Under the pieces are notes generated by a model. It was not told where the DNA came from. It saw only the letters and a program-made list of their open reading frames with translations, and did not search any database. Made by a program: the position numbers and the translations under genes. From contig PCCY01000015.1 of the NCBI GenBank assembly GCA_002731875.1, forward strand, positions 1 to 64,000: DNA of 64,000 nucleotides. The letters are read 5' to 3'. Each line of letters opens with the position of its first letter. The first letter of the stretch is position 1. Source of the stretch: Roseobacter sp. GTDB lineage: Bacteria > Pseudomonadota > Alphaproteobacteria > Rhodobacterales > Rhodobacteraceae. Of this stretch, positions 8,124 through 18,297 are shown one piece after another.

Positions 8124-9545
8124 ATGACATTAAACCCCGCTGATCCCGCGTTCGAGGCCGCGCTGCGTGCCGATCTGTCTCCCGATGTGTTCCGTAAGGC
8201 GGAGCCGCGGTACTTGGAAGAACCACGCGGGTTGTATCGCGGACAGGCGGCCGTTCTTGCTCTGCCGCGCACCGTGGACGAAGTCTCCAGGCTGATCTGG
8301 CACGCCAATGCAGCACGCGTCGGTGTCGTTCCCTATGGCGGCGGTACCGGGCTGGTCGGGGGGCAGGTTGCCGAAACCGGGCCCAAACCGCTGATCCTGT
8401 CGCTCGAGCGGATGAACAAGGTCCGCGCGGTCTATCCGGATGAAAACGTGTTGATCGCCGAGGCAGGCGTCATCCTGTCGGACGTACAAGATGCTGCCGA
8501 AGCCCGGGACCGCCTGTTTCCTCTGTCGCTGGCAGCACAGGGGTCAGCCCGTATCGGGGGCAATCTAGCCACAAATGCCGGCGGTACCGGGGTGCTTCGC
8601 TACGGCAACGCGCGCGACTTGTGTTTGGGACTCGAGGCCGTTCTACCTGACGGTCAGATCTGGCACGGGCTGACCCGGTTGCGGAAAAACAATACGGGCT
8701 ATGACTTGCGCAATCTGTTGATCGGGGCGGAAGGCACACTGGGGGTGATCACGGCGGCGGCGCTTAAACTCTATCCGCGCCCGGCAAAGACCGGTACTGC
8801 GCTGCTGGTCGTGCATTCTCCTGCCGCAGCGTTGGAATTGCTGTCCCTTGCACGCGACCAGTTGGGCGAGATGATAAGCGCGTTCGAGATCATCCACCGC
8901 ACCGGGCTGGATTTTCTGGCCGAAACGCTACCCGATGTGCGCCAACCTTTCGCGACGCCCCCCGAATGGACCGTGCTGATCGAACTTGGACTTAGCGGTG
9001 GCCTGGACCCGACAACATCCTTGGAAAAACTGTTCGAGACCGCGTTCAGTGCCGATCTCGTGGTCGACGGGTTGATCGCCCAGAGCCAGCAACAATCGGA
9101 CGATTTCTGGGCGATCCGCGAAATGATTCCCCACGCCAATCGCAAGATTGGCTCGATCTCCAGTCACGATATCTCGGTGCCGCTGGGGGCCATACCCGAT
9201 TTCATCCGCGAAGCGGAACAGGCGATCGCCGGCCTGGGTGATTTTCGCATCAATTGCTTTGGGCATGTGGGCGACGGGAACCTGCATTACAACGTTTTTC
9301 CGAAACCCGGAAGATCACGCGAAGATCACGCTGCTCAGCAAGAGATCATCAAGACCACGGTCCACGATATCGCTCACGAGATGGGCGGCTCGGTCAGCGC
9401 CGAACACGGCATCGGGCGCCTCAAAGTCAAGGATCTCGCACGATATGGCGAACCGGCAAAGCTGTCGGCCATCCGTGCGATCAAAGCGGCGCTGGATCCG
9501 AACGGCATTATGAACCCCGGTGTCATCCTGCCTGCACCAGCCTGA
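8124..9545 (+). CDS. FAD-linked oxidoreductase, GlcD/D-2-hydroxyacid dehydrogenase type
   Basis: A 473-residue flavoprotein of the VAO/GlcD family, probably oxidising a D-2-hydroxy acid such as D-lactate, glycolate or D-2-hydroxyglutarate. The PCMH FAD-binding part contains VVPYGGGTGLVGGQ (about residues 70-83), GGNLATNAGGTGVLRYGN (about 145-162) and RKNNTGYDLRNLLIGAEGTLG (about 192-212). The C-terminal FAD-oxidase cap carries the metal-binding-type motif FGHVGDGNLHYN and the end SAEHGIGRLK. Start 8124 gives MTLNPADPAF; an upstream in-frame start at 8073 lacks support. No GlcE or GlcF partner is adjacent, so a single-subunit D-lactate or D-2-hydroxyglutarate dehydrogenase is more likely than glycolate oxidase. 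Substrate unproven. Confidence 0.85.
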   Translation: MTLNPADPAFEAALRADLSPDVFRKAEPRYLEEPRGLYRGQAAVLALPRTVDEVSRLIWHANAARVGVVPYGGGTGLVGGQVAETGPKPLILSLERMNKVRAVYPDENVLIAEAGVILSDVQDAAEARDRLFPLSLAAQGSARIGGNLATNAGGTGVLRYGNARDLCLGLEAVLPDGQIWHGLTRLRKNNTGYDLRNLLIGAEGTLGVITAAALKLYPRPAKTGTALLVVHSPAAALELLSLARDQLGEMISAFEIIHRTGLDFLAETLPDVRQPFATPPEWTVLIELGLSGGLDPTTSLEKLFETAFSADLVVDGLIAQSQQQSDDFWAIREMIPHANRKIGSISSHDISVPLGAIPDFIREAEQAIAGLGDFRINCFGHVGDGNLHYNVFPKPGRSREDHAAQQEIIKTTVHDIAHEMGGSVSAEHGIGRLKVKDLARYGEPAKLSAIRAIKAALDPNGIMNPGVILPAPA

Positions 9546-9633
9546 CGGGGGGGCGGCATATGTCGCCACCGGTTCGATACCGGGTCGGCTGTGATCAGCT
9601 ATCATCGGGTTTGGTGTCAGCAGCGCGGGTGTC

Positions 9634-10164
9634 TCACGCTCCGTCATAGCGGCAAAGTGCGTTCACCTCGATGCCCATCGCTTCAAGCCGCTCGCGGCCT
9701 CCCAACTCGGGGAGGTCAATGATAAAGGCGCATGACACGATTTCGCCCCCCAGACGTTCAATCAACTTGATCCCTGCCTCGGCCGTACCACCCGTGGCCA
9801 ACAGATCATCGACGACAAGAATGCGTTCGCCGGGCTGTATGGCATCGTCATGTATCTCGACGATCGCCTCGCCATACTCCAGTTTGTAGTCTTGCGAAAT
9901 TGTACGCCCGGGCAATTTGCCTTTCTTCCGCACGGGCACAAAGCCGACAGAAAGCTGGTGCGCGATAGCCCCGCCCAGAATGAACCCGCGCGCCTCAAGC
10001 CCCACCACCTTGTCGATGTCCACGCCCGCGTACGGGTGCAGCATCTGGTCGATAGCCATGCGAAACCCGCGCGGGTCGGCAAACAGCGTGGTCACATCAC
10101 GAAACATGATTCCCTCGTGCGGGAAATCAACAATGGTGCGAATGTAGTCCTGAACCTGTTTCAT
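9634..10164 (-). CDS. apt: Adenine phosphoribosyltransferase
   Basis: Apt converts adenine and PRPP to AMP. The 176-residue product starts [18 protein letters not shown] at 10164; upstream codons of the frame are discarded because this start matches the family N-terminus. The PRPP-binding motif [16 protein letters not shown] is present near residue 118, as is the adenine-site region [17 protein letters not shown] near 58. It lies downstream of mtnP on the same strand after a 213-base gap. MtnP releases adenine from methylthioadenosine, and Apt would recapture it, so the pair makes metabolic sense. Confidence 0.94.
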   Translation of the reverse strand: MKQVQDYIRTIVDFPHEGIMFRDVTTLFADPRGFRMAIDQMLHPYAGVDIDKVVGLEARGFILGGAIAHQLSVGFVPVRKKGKLPGRTISQDYKLEYGEAIVEIHDDAIQPGERILVVDDLLATGGTAEAGIKLIERLGGEIVSCAFIIDLPELGGRERLEAMGIEVNALCRYDGA

Positions 10165-10377
10165 GCGGTGCTCCGGTCGGTTGGCAAGTATGCGAGGCCC
10201 CACGCAAATGCGGAAACCTGCGTGACAGCCCTAAGCGAGCCCGCCGCGATCAGCAAGTCACTTCCACGCTCGGTCGCATACCACACGACACAGGCGGCTG
10301 ATCTGCCGACCTCGCCATTTCATTTTGCCAAATAAACTCATCTGCCACGCGCCATCGACCCTCGACAGGTTCAGCGT

Positions 10378-11250
<873 letters not shown>

Positions 11251-11419
11251 GGAAACGCCTTTGGATTTCAGTCGTGGCCAGAGTACCAAGGAACACTCCG
11301 ATGAAAAGCCGCAAATCAACGGCTGAAGGCGGTGTGGGTTTCATTTCGTTCACGATTAAGCTAGGAGGCCCGAAAGACCTCTCCGACTTACTGATACGAT
11401 TTGATCCGAAGGATGCCCC

Positions 11420-13081
11420 ATGGTGCGCACCACTTTCCGCAGTTTTACCAAAAACCTCGACGTTACCGATCTGCGCTGGATGCCCGGAGAACCGTTCTCG
11501 GCCTCGCGCTTGCGCATCGAATTGCTGTCGGGGCTGACTGTCGCTCTTGCGTTGGTGCCCGAAGCGGTGGCGTTTGCCTTTGTCGCCGGGGTGCATCCGC
11601 TGGTGGGGCTATACGCCGCGTTTCTGGTTGGCCTCATCACCGCGCTGATCGGCGGACGCCCCGGGATGATTTCGGGGGCGACGGGGGCTTTGGCGGTCGT
11701 GATGGTGGCGCTCGTGGCGCAGCACGGGGTTGAATATCTCTTCGCGACTGTGATCCTGATGGGGCTGATCCAGATGTTTGCGGGGATCATGCAATGGGGC
11801 AAGTTCATTCGTCTGGTGCCACACCCGGTGATGCTGGGCTTCGTGAACGGATTGGCCATCGTGATTTTCCTGGCTCAGATGAGCCAGTTCAAGGTCCCGG
11901 GTACCATGGTCGATACCGGCCATGGCATGTCGGGTGGTGAATGGTTGTCGGGTGGTCCACTTTATCTGATGCTGGCCCTCGTGGCGGCAACCATGGCGAT
12001 AATCTGGGTGATGCCGCGGGTCACCAAACTGATCCCCGCGCCACTGGCCGGCATAGGTATCGTCGCCGTTCTGGTGATCGCGACAGGCATGGACGTGCCC
12101 CGCGTTGGTGACCTGGCGTCGATCCAGGGCGGGTTTCCGATGTTCCATCTGCCTTTCGGTGATGGCGTCGGGCTTTATGGCACGGCTCTGGCCCCCTTCA
12201 ATCTTGAGACATTCTATATCATTCTGCCCTACGCCGTCATTCTTGCGGCCATCGGCCTGATTGAATCGCTCCTGACACTGAACCTTGTCAGCGACCTGAC
12301 CAATACACGCGGCGGGGCAAGCCAGGAATGCATTGCGCAGGGCGTCGCGAATACGGTCACGGGTTTTTTCGGCGGCATGGGCGGCTGCGCGATGATCGGC
12401 CAGTCGATGATCAATGTGAAATCCGGCGGCCGCACCCGCGTGGCGGGCATCGCGGCGGCTGTGTTCCTGCTGCTGTTCATCCTGGTCGGTTCATCGCTGA
12501 TCGAGCAGATCCCGTTGGCCGCGCTTGTTGGTGTGATGTTCATGGTCGTGATCGGTACCTTCGCGTGGAATTCGTTCGGGATCCTGCGCAAGGTGCCGCT
12601 TATGGATGCGTTCGTGATCCTGCTGGTGACCGTCGTGACCGTCTACGAGGACCTTGCCGTCGCGGTAGTGGTCGGTGTTATCGTATCGGCGCTGGCCTAT
12701 GCTTGGAATAATGCCCGGCGCATCCATGCCAAAACCTATATCACCCCAGAGGGGGCCAAGGTCTACCAGATACAGGGCCCGCTGTTCTTCGGATCGTCCG
12801 AAGGGTTTGCCGAGCTGTTCAATGTAAAGGCCGACCCCAGCGAAGTGATAGTGGATTTCGAGGACAGCAGGGTCGTCGACCAATCCGCGCTTCAGGCGAT
12901 CGAAACAATTGCAGCGAAATACGAGGGGGCGGGCAAGCGCATCCAGCTGCGCCACCTCAGCCGAGATTGCCACCGTCTGCTGACCAAGGCCGGGCACCTG
13001 ATGATCGACAGCGACGACGACCCCGAATATCAGGTTGCCGTTAATTATCAGGTCCGGACCGGTATTCTGGGCGGCCACTAG
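11420..13081 (+). CDS. SulP-family anion transporter with STAS domain
   Basis: The 553-residue membrane protein belongs to the SLC26/SulP family, which moves sulfate, bicarbonate, dicarboxylates or other anions. It has about 11-12 hydrophobic segments between residues 30 and 430, the conserved AFVAGVHPLVGLYAAFLVGL and GRPGMISGATGALAVVM regions, and a C-terminal STAS domain (about 445-550, with IVDFEDSRVVDQSALQAIE). ATG 11420 follows AAGGATG. It stands alone, convergent with a flavin reductase and separated from it by a hairpin terminator. Without a carbonic anhydrase or sulfate-assimilation neighbour, the transported anion cannot be named. Confidence 0.9.
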   Translation: MVRTTFRSFTKNLDVTDLRWMPGEPFSASRLRIELLSGLTVALALVPEAVAFAFVAGVHPLVGLYAAFLVGLITALIGGRPGMISGATGALAVVMVALVAQHGVEYLFATVILMGLIQMFAGIMQWGKFIRLVPHPVMLGFVNGLAIVIFLAQMSQFKVPGTMVDTGHGMSGGEWLSGGPLYLMLALVAATMAIIWVMPRVTKLIPAPLAGIGIVAVLVIATGMDVPRVGDLASIQGGFPMFHLPFGDGVGLYGTALAPFNLETFYIILPYAVILAAIGLIESLLTLNLVSDLTNTRGGASQECIAQGVANTVTGFFGGMGGCAMIGQSMINVKSGGRTRVAGIAAAVFLLLFILVGSSLIEQIPLAALVGVMFMVVIGTFAWNSFGILRKVPLMDAFVILLVTVVTVYEDLAVAVVVGVIVSALAYAWNNARRIHAKTYITPEGAKVYQIQGPLFFGSSEGFAELFNVKADPSEVIVDFEDSRVVDQSALQAIETIAAKYEGAGKRIQLRHLSRDCHRLLTKAGHLMIDSDDDPEYQVAVNYQVRTGILGGH

Positions 13082-13118
13082 GCCGCCGCCGACCCGAATA
13101 CCACACCGTGACGGTCAA

Positions 13119-13148
13119 AAGCCCGGTGACATCCATGTTGCCGGGCTT
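13119..13148. terminator. Bidirectional hairpin terminator between SulP and flavin reductase genes
   Basis: An 8-bp perfect stem (AAGCCCGG/CCGGGCTT), extended inward by about six further pairs with two wobbles, lies midway between the two convergent stop codons (13081 and 13155). On the minus strand it is followed by TTTT; on the plus strand the tail is only ACTGTTTC. It probably works best for the minus-strand transcript. Confidence 0.6.
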
Positions 13149-13154
13149 ACTGTT

Positions 13155-13760
13155 TCAGTCATCGGGACGAATGATTTCAAACACTTCGGTGACGCGGGCA
13201 TAGTCGCGATAACCAAGCCGTGACAGCGGTTGATAGGTGGTAACGTCAAATCGCCCGTCGGTGATGCAGTCGTCGCGTATGTGCACGCCCACGACCTCTC
13301 CGAAGACCACAAAGTTGTTTTCGCCTTCGATTTTGACCATCTGCGTCATGCGGCATTCCAGACTGGCTGGTGCTGTCGCGACACGTGCACAGGCAATCTG
13401 ATCGCATGCGGCCTTTTCGATACCGGCGTGCCCGAATTCATCGGCACCATGCGGCAACGTGGCCGAAGATGCGTTCATCGCGTCACGCATTGCATATTCC
13501 ACGACATTGACACAAAACACCCCGGTCTCGCGGATGTTGGCCATACTGTCTTTTGTACCATCGATATCGGCTTTGGTTCCGGTCGAGGCAAACATGACTT
13601 GTGGCGGGGTATAGGCGACGCCGTTGAAAAAGGAATAGGGCGCGATATTGTCGCGTCCCTGGGCATCCCGGGTAGAAATCCACCCGATGGGGCGGGGCGT
13701 GACAATGGCATTGAACGGGTTGTGCGGCAGGGGGTGGCCATCTTGGGGACGGTAGAACAT
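13155..13760 (-). CDS. Flavin reductase family protein (FMN-binding split barrel)
   Basis: The 201-residue protein is of the flavin-reductase-like FMN-binding split-barrel family. Recognisable segments are ITPRPIGW-like VTPRPIGWISTRDAQGRDNIAPYS (residues about 20-43) and VMFASTG near 56, followed by NIRETGVFCVNVV near 76. Such proteins either supply reduced flavin to a partner monooxygenase or act as stand-alone flavoenzymes. No monooxygenase is adjacent, so the partner is unknown. It ends facing the SulP gene with a shared hairpin terminator, and its start is divergent from the GNAT gene. Confidence 0.82.
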   Translation of the reverse strand: MFYRPQDGHPLPHNPFNAIVTPRPIGWISTRDAQGRDNIAPYSFFNGVAYTPPQVMFASTGTKADIDGTKDSMANIRETGVFCVNVVEYAMRDAMNASSATLPHGADEFGHAGIEKAACDQIACARVATAPASLECRMTQMVKIEGENNFVVFGEVVGVHIRDDCITDGRFDVTTYQPLSRLGYRDYARVTEVFEIIRPDD

Positions 13761-13843
13761 CGAACTCTCCTCATGGTTTGCACCTATGGCTAGCGTTATG
13801 GTAAGGCCTTTGCCACAGTAAAACCGTCCAGAGGTGCCAGCCC

Positions 13844-14335
13844 TTGTATCAAATCACCCCCGAGACGGCAGCCGACCACTGGGAGGTCGAAGCGCTTTAT
13901 GATACCTGTTTCGCGCCGGGTCGCGAAGCCTTGTCGTCCTATCGCCTGAGAGATGGCATCCCGCCCGTGCGCGAGCTTAGCCATGTCGCAAGGGATGCAG
14001 ACGGTATTCTCGCCGGTGCTATCCGGTACTGGCCGGTCAGGATCGGCGCGGGCGACCCGGCGTTGCTGCTTGGCCCTGTTGCCGTACACCCCACGCGTCA
14101 GGGCGAAGGGTTGGGTGGATTTCTGATCGAAGGCAGCCTTGACAAGGCACTGCCATTAGGCTGGAGCCGGGTCATGCTGGTTGGCGACGCGCCCTATTAC
14201 AATCGCTTCGGGTTCACTTTGCTTGACAACGTGGTCATGCCGCCACCGACCAACCCGGCGCGTGTCCTCGGACGGGCGCTGGTGGATGGCGCATGGGATG
14301 GTATAGCCGGCGATGTCATGGCGTGGACAGCTTGA
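13844..14335 (+). CDS. GNAT-family N-acetyltransferase
   Basis: The 163-residue product has the GNAT fold in its YhbS-like form. The acetyl-CoA-binding motif A appears as LLLGPVAVHPTRQGEGLGGFLI (RQGEGLG loop, near residue 85) and the family end VMLVGDAPYYNRFGFT follows. The start is a TTG at 13844, preceded by GAGGTG at a good distance; there is no in-frame ATG nearby, so the rare start seems real. Substrate is unknown. It overlaps no neighbour, and the EcsC-like gene follows after 52 bases on the same strand. Confidence 0.82.
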   Translation: MYQITPETAADHWEVEALYDTCFAPGREALSSYRLRDGIPPVRELSHVARDADGILAGAIRYWPVRIGAGDPALLLGPVAVHPTRQGEGLGGFLIEGSLDKALPLGWSRVMLVGDAPYYNRFGFTLLDNVVMPPPTNPARVLGRALVDGAWDGIAGDVMAWTA

Positions 14336-14387
14336 AACGGGTCGTGCCTCACCTACATCTCACAGTGCAACAGCCGGAGCCATCCCC

Positions 14388-15152
14388 ATGCAAATCGAAA
14401 GCAACCTGCCACGTGTGATTGACGTAGAAGCGCGGCTGGACCAGATCGCCGCGCGGTATAAAAGCGCCGGCGGGCTGGGTATCAATGTCTTGAATGTGAT
14501 CGGCGGAAGCGCCGAAGGGTTGATCGACAGGCTGCCGTCGGTGGTGCGGCAAAATCTGGAAAGCGCGACGGTCAAGGCGTTGCATCAGGCGATGAAGGCT
14601 GCGACGTCTTCGCGTAGCCTGGTCCCGGATCAGAAAAGCTGGCTGAACCAGGCGGTCAGCGCGGCCATGGGGGCCGCTGGCGGGGCAGGCGGATTGCCGA
14701 CGGCCATGGCCGAACTGCCGGTCACCACGACCTTGCTGTTGCGGGTCATCCAAGGCGTAGCTGTCGAGCATGGTTTCGACCCGCTATCCGAGAATGTACA
14801 ATTTGACTGCGTACAGGTGTTCAGTGCAGCCGGTCCCTTGTCCGACGACGACGGTGCGGATCTGGGCTTTTTGTCTGCGCGTGTCGCCCTGAGCGGCCGG
14901 GCCATGCAGGCGGTGATCGCCAAAGTCGCGCCGCGCCTCGCGGTCGTGTTGGGCCAAAAGCTTGCGGCGCAGGCTGTTCCGGTGCTGGGTGCCGTGGCGG
15001 GTGCCGCGACGAACTATGCGTATACCAGCTATTACCAGGATATGGCGCATGTGCATTTCGGTCTGCGCAAGCTGGCGATAGATGCCGATATCCCGCAGGA
15101 AAAGCTGGTCGAACGTCTGCGTGAGAAGGTAGGCCGCAAGCGGGTAGGTTAA
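14388..15152 (+). CDS. EcsC-family protein
   Basis: The 254-residue protein matches the EcsC family by its layout: an amphipathic, alanine-rich helical body with a glycine-rich hydrophobic segment (AMGAAGGAGGLPTAMAELPVTT near residue 88) and a conserved C-terminal stretch VLGAVAGAATNYAYTSYYQDMAHVHFGLRKLA (near 200-231). The gene is named after Bacillus ecsC, beside an ABC transporter, but no biochemical activity is established for the family. ATG 14388 follows CCGGAGC. Its stop codon overlaps the modC stop codon on the opposite strand by four bases. Confidence 0.78.
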   Translation: MQIESNLPRVIDVEARLDQIAARYKSAGGLGINVLNVIGGSAEGLIDRLPSVVRQNLESATVKALHQAMKAATSSRSLVPDQKSWLNQAVSAAMGAAGGAGGLPTAMAELPVTTTLLLRVIQGVAVEHGFDPLSENVQFDCVQVFSAAGPLSDDDGADLGFLSARVALSGRAMQAVIAKVAPRLAVVLGQKLAAQAVPVLGAVAGAATNYAYTSYYQDMAHVHFGLRKLAIDADIPQEKLVERLREKVGRKRVG

Positions 15153-16237
15153 CGCCCGATGCTGCCCGGTGCGACGGTGGTCGCCTTGAGGATTGCATAG
15201 CACTTCAAGCCCGGACGAAGCCCCAGTTCGGTCACTGCACGGGCGGTGACCCGGCTCAGCAATCGGTCCTGGTTGGCACGCAGCGCGATTGCCGCCCCAG
15301 GACCGTCGCCGGGATGGATCGCTTCAACTTCGACCGGTAACACGTTGACAGAACTCAGCCCTTCGGGCCGGGTCAACGACAGGATCACATCCTGCGCCAG
15401 GACACGCAGGCGCACACGCGCACCCGTTTCGGCATGTACGCCCGGGAGTTCAAGCGTACCGGCGCTTATACGCAAGGTTGAAATCCCATCGGTGCCATGG
15501 GCCAGCACATCGGCCTCGATCACCGCACCGGCTTCGCGCACGCCCAGCAGGGGAACGGCGGCGGGGTCCGCCATTACATCAAAAAGCGGGCCCTGTGCCT
15601 GCACCCTCCCGCTTTGGATCAGCACAAGCGTATCTGCAAGGCGCGCGATTTCGTCAACGGCATGACTGACATACAGGATCGGCAGACCCAATGGACCGTC
15701 CCGCAAACGTTCGAGAAACGGCAGGATCTCTTGCTTGCGCGGTCCATCAAGGCTGGCCAGCGGTTCGTCCATCAACAGCATGCGCGGGTGGCTCAACAGT
15801 GCCCGACCCAACGCGACACGCTGCTTTTGGCCGCCTGACAAGGTTGCCGGCGCACGATCCAGCAGATCCTGCAAACCCAGCAACGCCACAACATCCTTTA
15901 ACGCCGGCCCGGAACTGCCGCGCGGGGCATAGCGGGCACCGAACATCAGGTTTTGCGATACGCTCAGGTGGGGGAACAGACGGGCATCCTGGAAAACCGT
16001 GCCAAGGCGGCGTTTGTGGGGGGGCACAAAAATACCCAGATCAGTATCGAGCAACACGTCTCCGTCAACCGCGATGCGCCCGGAATTTGGATGAAGCAAG
16101 CCTCCAACCGCGTTGATGATAGTGGATTTTCCCGCCCCCGACCGGCCAAAAAGCGCGGTGATGCCCGGCCCGGCCTCAAGCGTGATGTCAAGCGCGAAGT
16201 CGGCAAAGCGGTGCGAAAGCGTCAGGGACAGGCTCAT
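15149..16237 (-). CDS. modC: Molybdate ABC transporter ATPase
   Basis: ModC energises molybdate uptake. The 362-residue product has Walker A FGRSGAGKST (near residues 30-39), signature LSGGQKQRVALGRAL, Walker B LLMDEPLASLD, and a C-terminal TOBE/MOP-like domain (about 290-355, RLRVLAQDVILSLTRPEGLSS), which distinguishes ModC from other importer ATPases. It is the last gene of modABC, with a 4-base ATGA overlap to modB. No modE regulator is adjacent. Molybdate could supply the CoxL-type molybdoenzyme coded at 44.5 kb, among others. Confidence 0.95.
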   Translation of the reverse strand: MSLSLTLSHRFADFALDITLEAGPGITALFGRSGAGKSTIINAVGGLLHPNSGRIAVDGDVLLDTDLGIFVPPHKRRLGTVFQDARLFPHLSVSQNLMFGARYAPRGSSGPALKDVVALLGLQDLLDRAPATLSGGQKQRVALGRALLSHPRMLLMDEPLASLDGPRKQEILPFLERLRDGPLGLPILYVSHAVDEIARLADTLVLIQSGRVQAQGPLFDVMADPAAVPLLGVREAGAVIEADVLAHGTDGISTLRISAGTLELPGVHAETGARVRLRVLAQDVILSLTRPEGLSSVNVLPVEVEAIHPGDGPGAAIALRANQDRLLSRVTARAVTELGLRPGLKCYAILKATTVAPGSIGR

Positions 16238-16923
16238 GCGCCAGCGATCCGTGCCGCGACCCGCCTGGCCAACAATTCTGCCAGCAACACCGCAGCGATG
16301 GCCACGGTCGAGGCCATCAGCACCATCATCACCGCCTGGCGCTCACCTCCGGGGATCTGCAACGCCGCCCATATCGCGCTTGGCAGGGTTTGCGTCTTGC
16401 CGGGAATATTTGCGACAAATGTGATCGTGGCCCCGAATTCACCCATCGCCTTGGCAAACCCCATGACGGTGCCCGCCAGAACACCGGGCAGGATCAATGG
16501 CAAGGTGACGCGGAAAAACACCATTCCACGCGGTGCACCAAGGGTGGCTGCGGTGTCTTCGAGCTTGGGATCAACCGCCTCGATGGCGAGCCGCATTGCA
16601 CGGACCATCAGGGGGAACCCCATGATCATCGCCGCAAGCACTGCGCCCGTCCAGTGAAACGCCAGCTGTATCCCCAAGGCGTTCAAGGCTTGCCCCAACG
16701 GCGCAGTCCGGCCAAAAGCAAGCAGCAACAGGTAACCCGTCACCACTGGCGGCAAAACCAAGGGGAGGTGAACCGCAGCATTCAGGACCGCCTTGCCCCA
16801 GAAGTCTTTTCGCGCCAGTAACCACGCGACCCACACCGCGAGGGGGATCGCAAGCAACGTCGCCCAAAATGCCACCCACAATGACAGGCGCAGGGCATCC
16901 CATGCGGCGGCGTCGGGCGTCAT
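16234..16923 (-). CDS. modB: Molybdate ABC transporter permease
   Basis: The 229-residue inner-membrane protein has five to six hydrophobic segments and the binding-protein-dependent transport signature EDTAATLGAPRGMVFFRVTL (EAA loop, near residue 140), which contacts ModC. It overlaps modA and modC by four bases at each side (ATGA), so the three genes are translationally coupled. Length and order are typical for modB. Confidence 0.95.
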   Translation of the reverse strand: MTPDAAAWDALRLSLWVAFWATLLAIPLAVWVAWLLARKDFWGKAVLNAAVHLPLVLPPVVTGYLLLLAFGRTAPLGQALNALGIQLAFHWTGAVLAAMIMGFPLMVRAMRLAIEAVDPKLEDTAATLGAPRGMVFFRVTLPLILPGVLAGTVMGFAKAMGEFGATITFVANIPGKTQTLPSAIWAALQIPGGERQAVMMVLMASTVAIAAVLLAELLARRVAARIAGA

Positions 16924-17645
16924 GGCTTGACCGGCGCGAAGCCATGTGCGGCGAAGATATCCATGCTTTCATCGGTTTGAAGAAATTTCAAGAATACCTT
17001 GCCCGCATCCGTCAGAGCCGCGGCAGGATACACTATCGGGCTATGTTGGTCGTCGGGCACGGTGTAGACCACACGCACCTTGGGTTCGGCCATGGCGTCG
17101 GTACGATAGACGACGCCAAGCGGCATCTCAGCCCTTGCGACCAGAGCAAGAGCAGTGCGTACATTATCGGTTTCGGCAAGCATGTTCTGCAATGCTTCCC
17201 ACTGCTTTGTGGCTTGCAGCCACTCTCGGGAATAGATCCCGGCAGGCACCGCGTCACGCTGCCCGATCACCAGCCGCATGTCACCAAGAGATGCCGCAAG
17301 GTTTCCGGGATCAGGGGCAATGGTGCTGTCGGCAGGGGCGACAAGCACCAGTCGGTTACCCAGCAGATAGGTTCGCGGCGCATCCCCCAGAATTCCGCGT
17401 TCTTGCAGCCAGTCCATCCAGACCGGTGCCGCAAGAATGACAATGTCCGCCGGGGCACCGGCGTCGATCTGACGCGCCATTGTCCCGGAGCCACCGTATG
17501 AGATGGAGACATCCGCACCGAAATCCTCGGCGACCGCGTCGAGCGCCCCGCGCAAGCTCGCGGCTGCGAATACCGTCACCGGGGCGGGTTGCCCCAAGAC
17601 AACGCCGGGCAGGAAAAAAGCAAGGAGGATCAGCAGTGTTTTCAT
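16920..17645 (-). CDS. modA: Molybdate-binding periplasmic protein
   Basis: The 241-residue protein has a signal peptide (MKTLLILLAFFLPGVVLG, cleavage near residue 18) and the ModA start VTVFAAASLRGALDAVAEDF. The oxyanion-site elements appear as SYGGSGTMARQIDAGAPADIVILAA (near residues 50-74), and the C-terminal VVYRTDAMAEPKVRVVYTVPD agrees with the family. It binds molybdate or tungstate in the periplasm and delivers it to ModBC. First gene of modABC. I looked for a ModE-type palindrome upstream (17646-17750) and saw none. Confidence 0.94.
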   Translation of the reverse strand: MKTLLILLAFFLPGVVLGQPAPVTVFAAASLRGALDAVAEDFGADVSISYGGSGTMARQIDAGAPADIVILAAPVWMDWLQERGILGDAPRTYLLGNRLVLVAPADSTIAPDPGNLAASLGDMRLVIGQRDAVPAGIYSREWLQATKQWEALQNMLAETDNVRTALALVARAEMPLGVVYRTDAMAEPKVRVVYTVPDDQHSPIVYPAAALTDAGKVFLKFLQTDESMDIFAAHGFAPVKP

Positions 17646-17750
17646 AACGTCTTACTATCTGCCAAGCATATGACGGGTGCAAGGGTGGCTGGCCTTGCCA
17701 AGTCGCCGCAGGTAAGGTTTTGTGATGTGTATACGCCAAACCGACCCCGG

Positions 17751-18233
17751 ATGAAGATGCTCAAGATGAAACAACTGCCTATTTCCATTCATGGTGCCCG
17801 CAAGGGTGACGTTCGGTCGCAATTCGCTGCCCTGTGTTACCGCGTGCGTGATGGTAAAGTGCAGGTGCTGCTTATCACCTCTCGGAATGCCAAACGCTGG
17901 ATCGTTCCGAAGGGATGGCCGATGAACGCGAAGACCCCCGCGGCCGCCGCCGAACAGGAGGCGTGGGAAGAGGCCGGAGTGCAGGGCCAGGTGACAGGCG
18001 GTTGCCTCGGCGTGTATTCCTATGCAAAAGATATGGGTGACGGAGAAATTTTGCCTGTCGTGGCGATGGTTTACCCGGTCAAGGTTAAGGCCACTCTTGA
18101 TGACTACCCCGAAGTCGGACAAAGGCGTCGCAAATGGGTATCTCGCAAGAAGGCGACCAGAATGGTGATGGAGCCCGAGCTTGCGCGACTGATCCGCGAC
18201 TTCGACCCTCGCGGCGGCCACCGCATAGCTTGA
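17751..18233 (+). CDS. Nudix hydrolase, diphosphoinositol-polyphosphate-hydrolase-like
   Basis: Nudix enzymes hydrolyse nucleoside diphosphates linked to other groups. The Nudix box spans GWPMNAKTPAAAA..EAWEEAGV (near residues 62-84); catalytic Glu residues of the EAWEEAG part are kept, but the first Glu of the consensus is Lys and the Arg before EAW is Gln. Surrounding PKGWPM and the C-terminal RRRKWVSRKKA resemble the DIPP-like subgroup common in alphaproteobacteria. I chose ATG 17751 (160 residues); ATGs at 17757 and 17766 are alternatives, and the open frame upstream runs into modA territory. Substrate unknown. Confidence 0.83.
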   Translation: MKMLKMKQLPISIHGARKGDVRSQFAALCYRVRDGKVQVLLITSRNAKRWIVPKGWPMNAKTPAAAAEQEAWEEAGVQGQVTGGCLGVYSYAKDMGDGEILPVVAMVYPVKVKATLDDYPEVGQRRRKWVSRKKATRMVMEPELARLIRDFDPRGGHRIA

Positions 18234-18297
18234 CGTAACGGCAAGACCTCACCATATTATTGTGCCGCACCATCAGAAAGGGCAAACTGCCAAGACA

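Noticed and set aside
17646..17750. Possible ModE operator or molybdenum-cofactor riboswitch before modA
   Set aside because: I looked for a ModE-like TATATA palindrome and for a cofactor-riboswitch-like structure and saw neither in this short gap.
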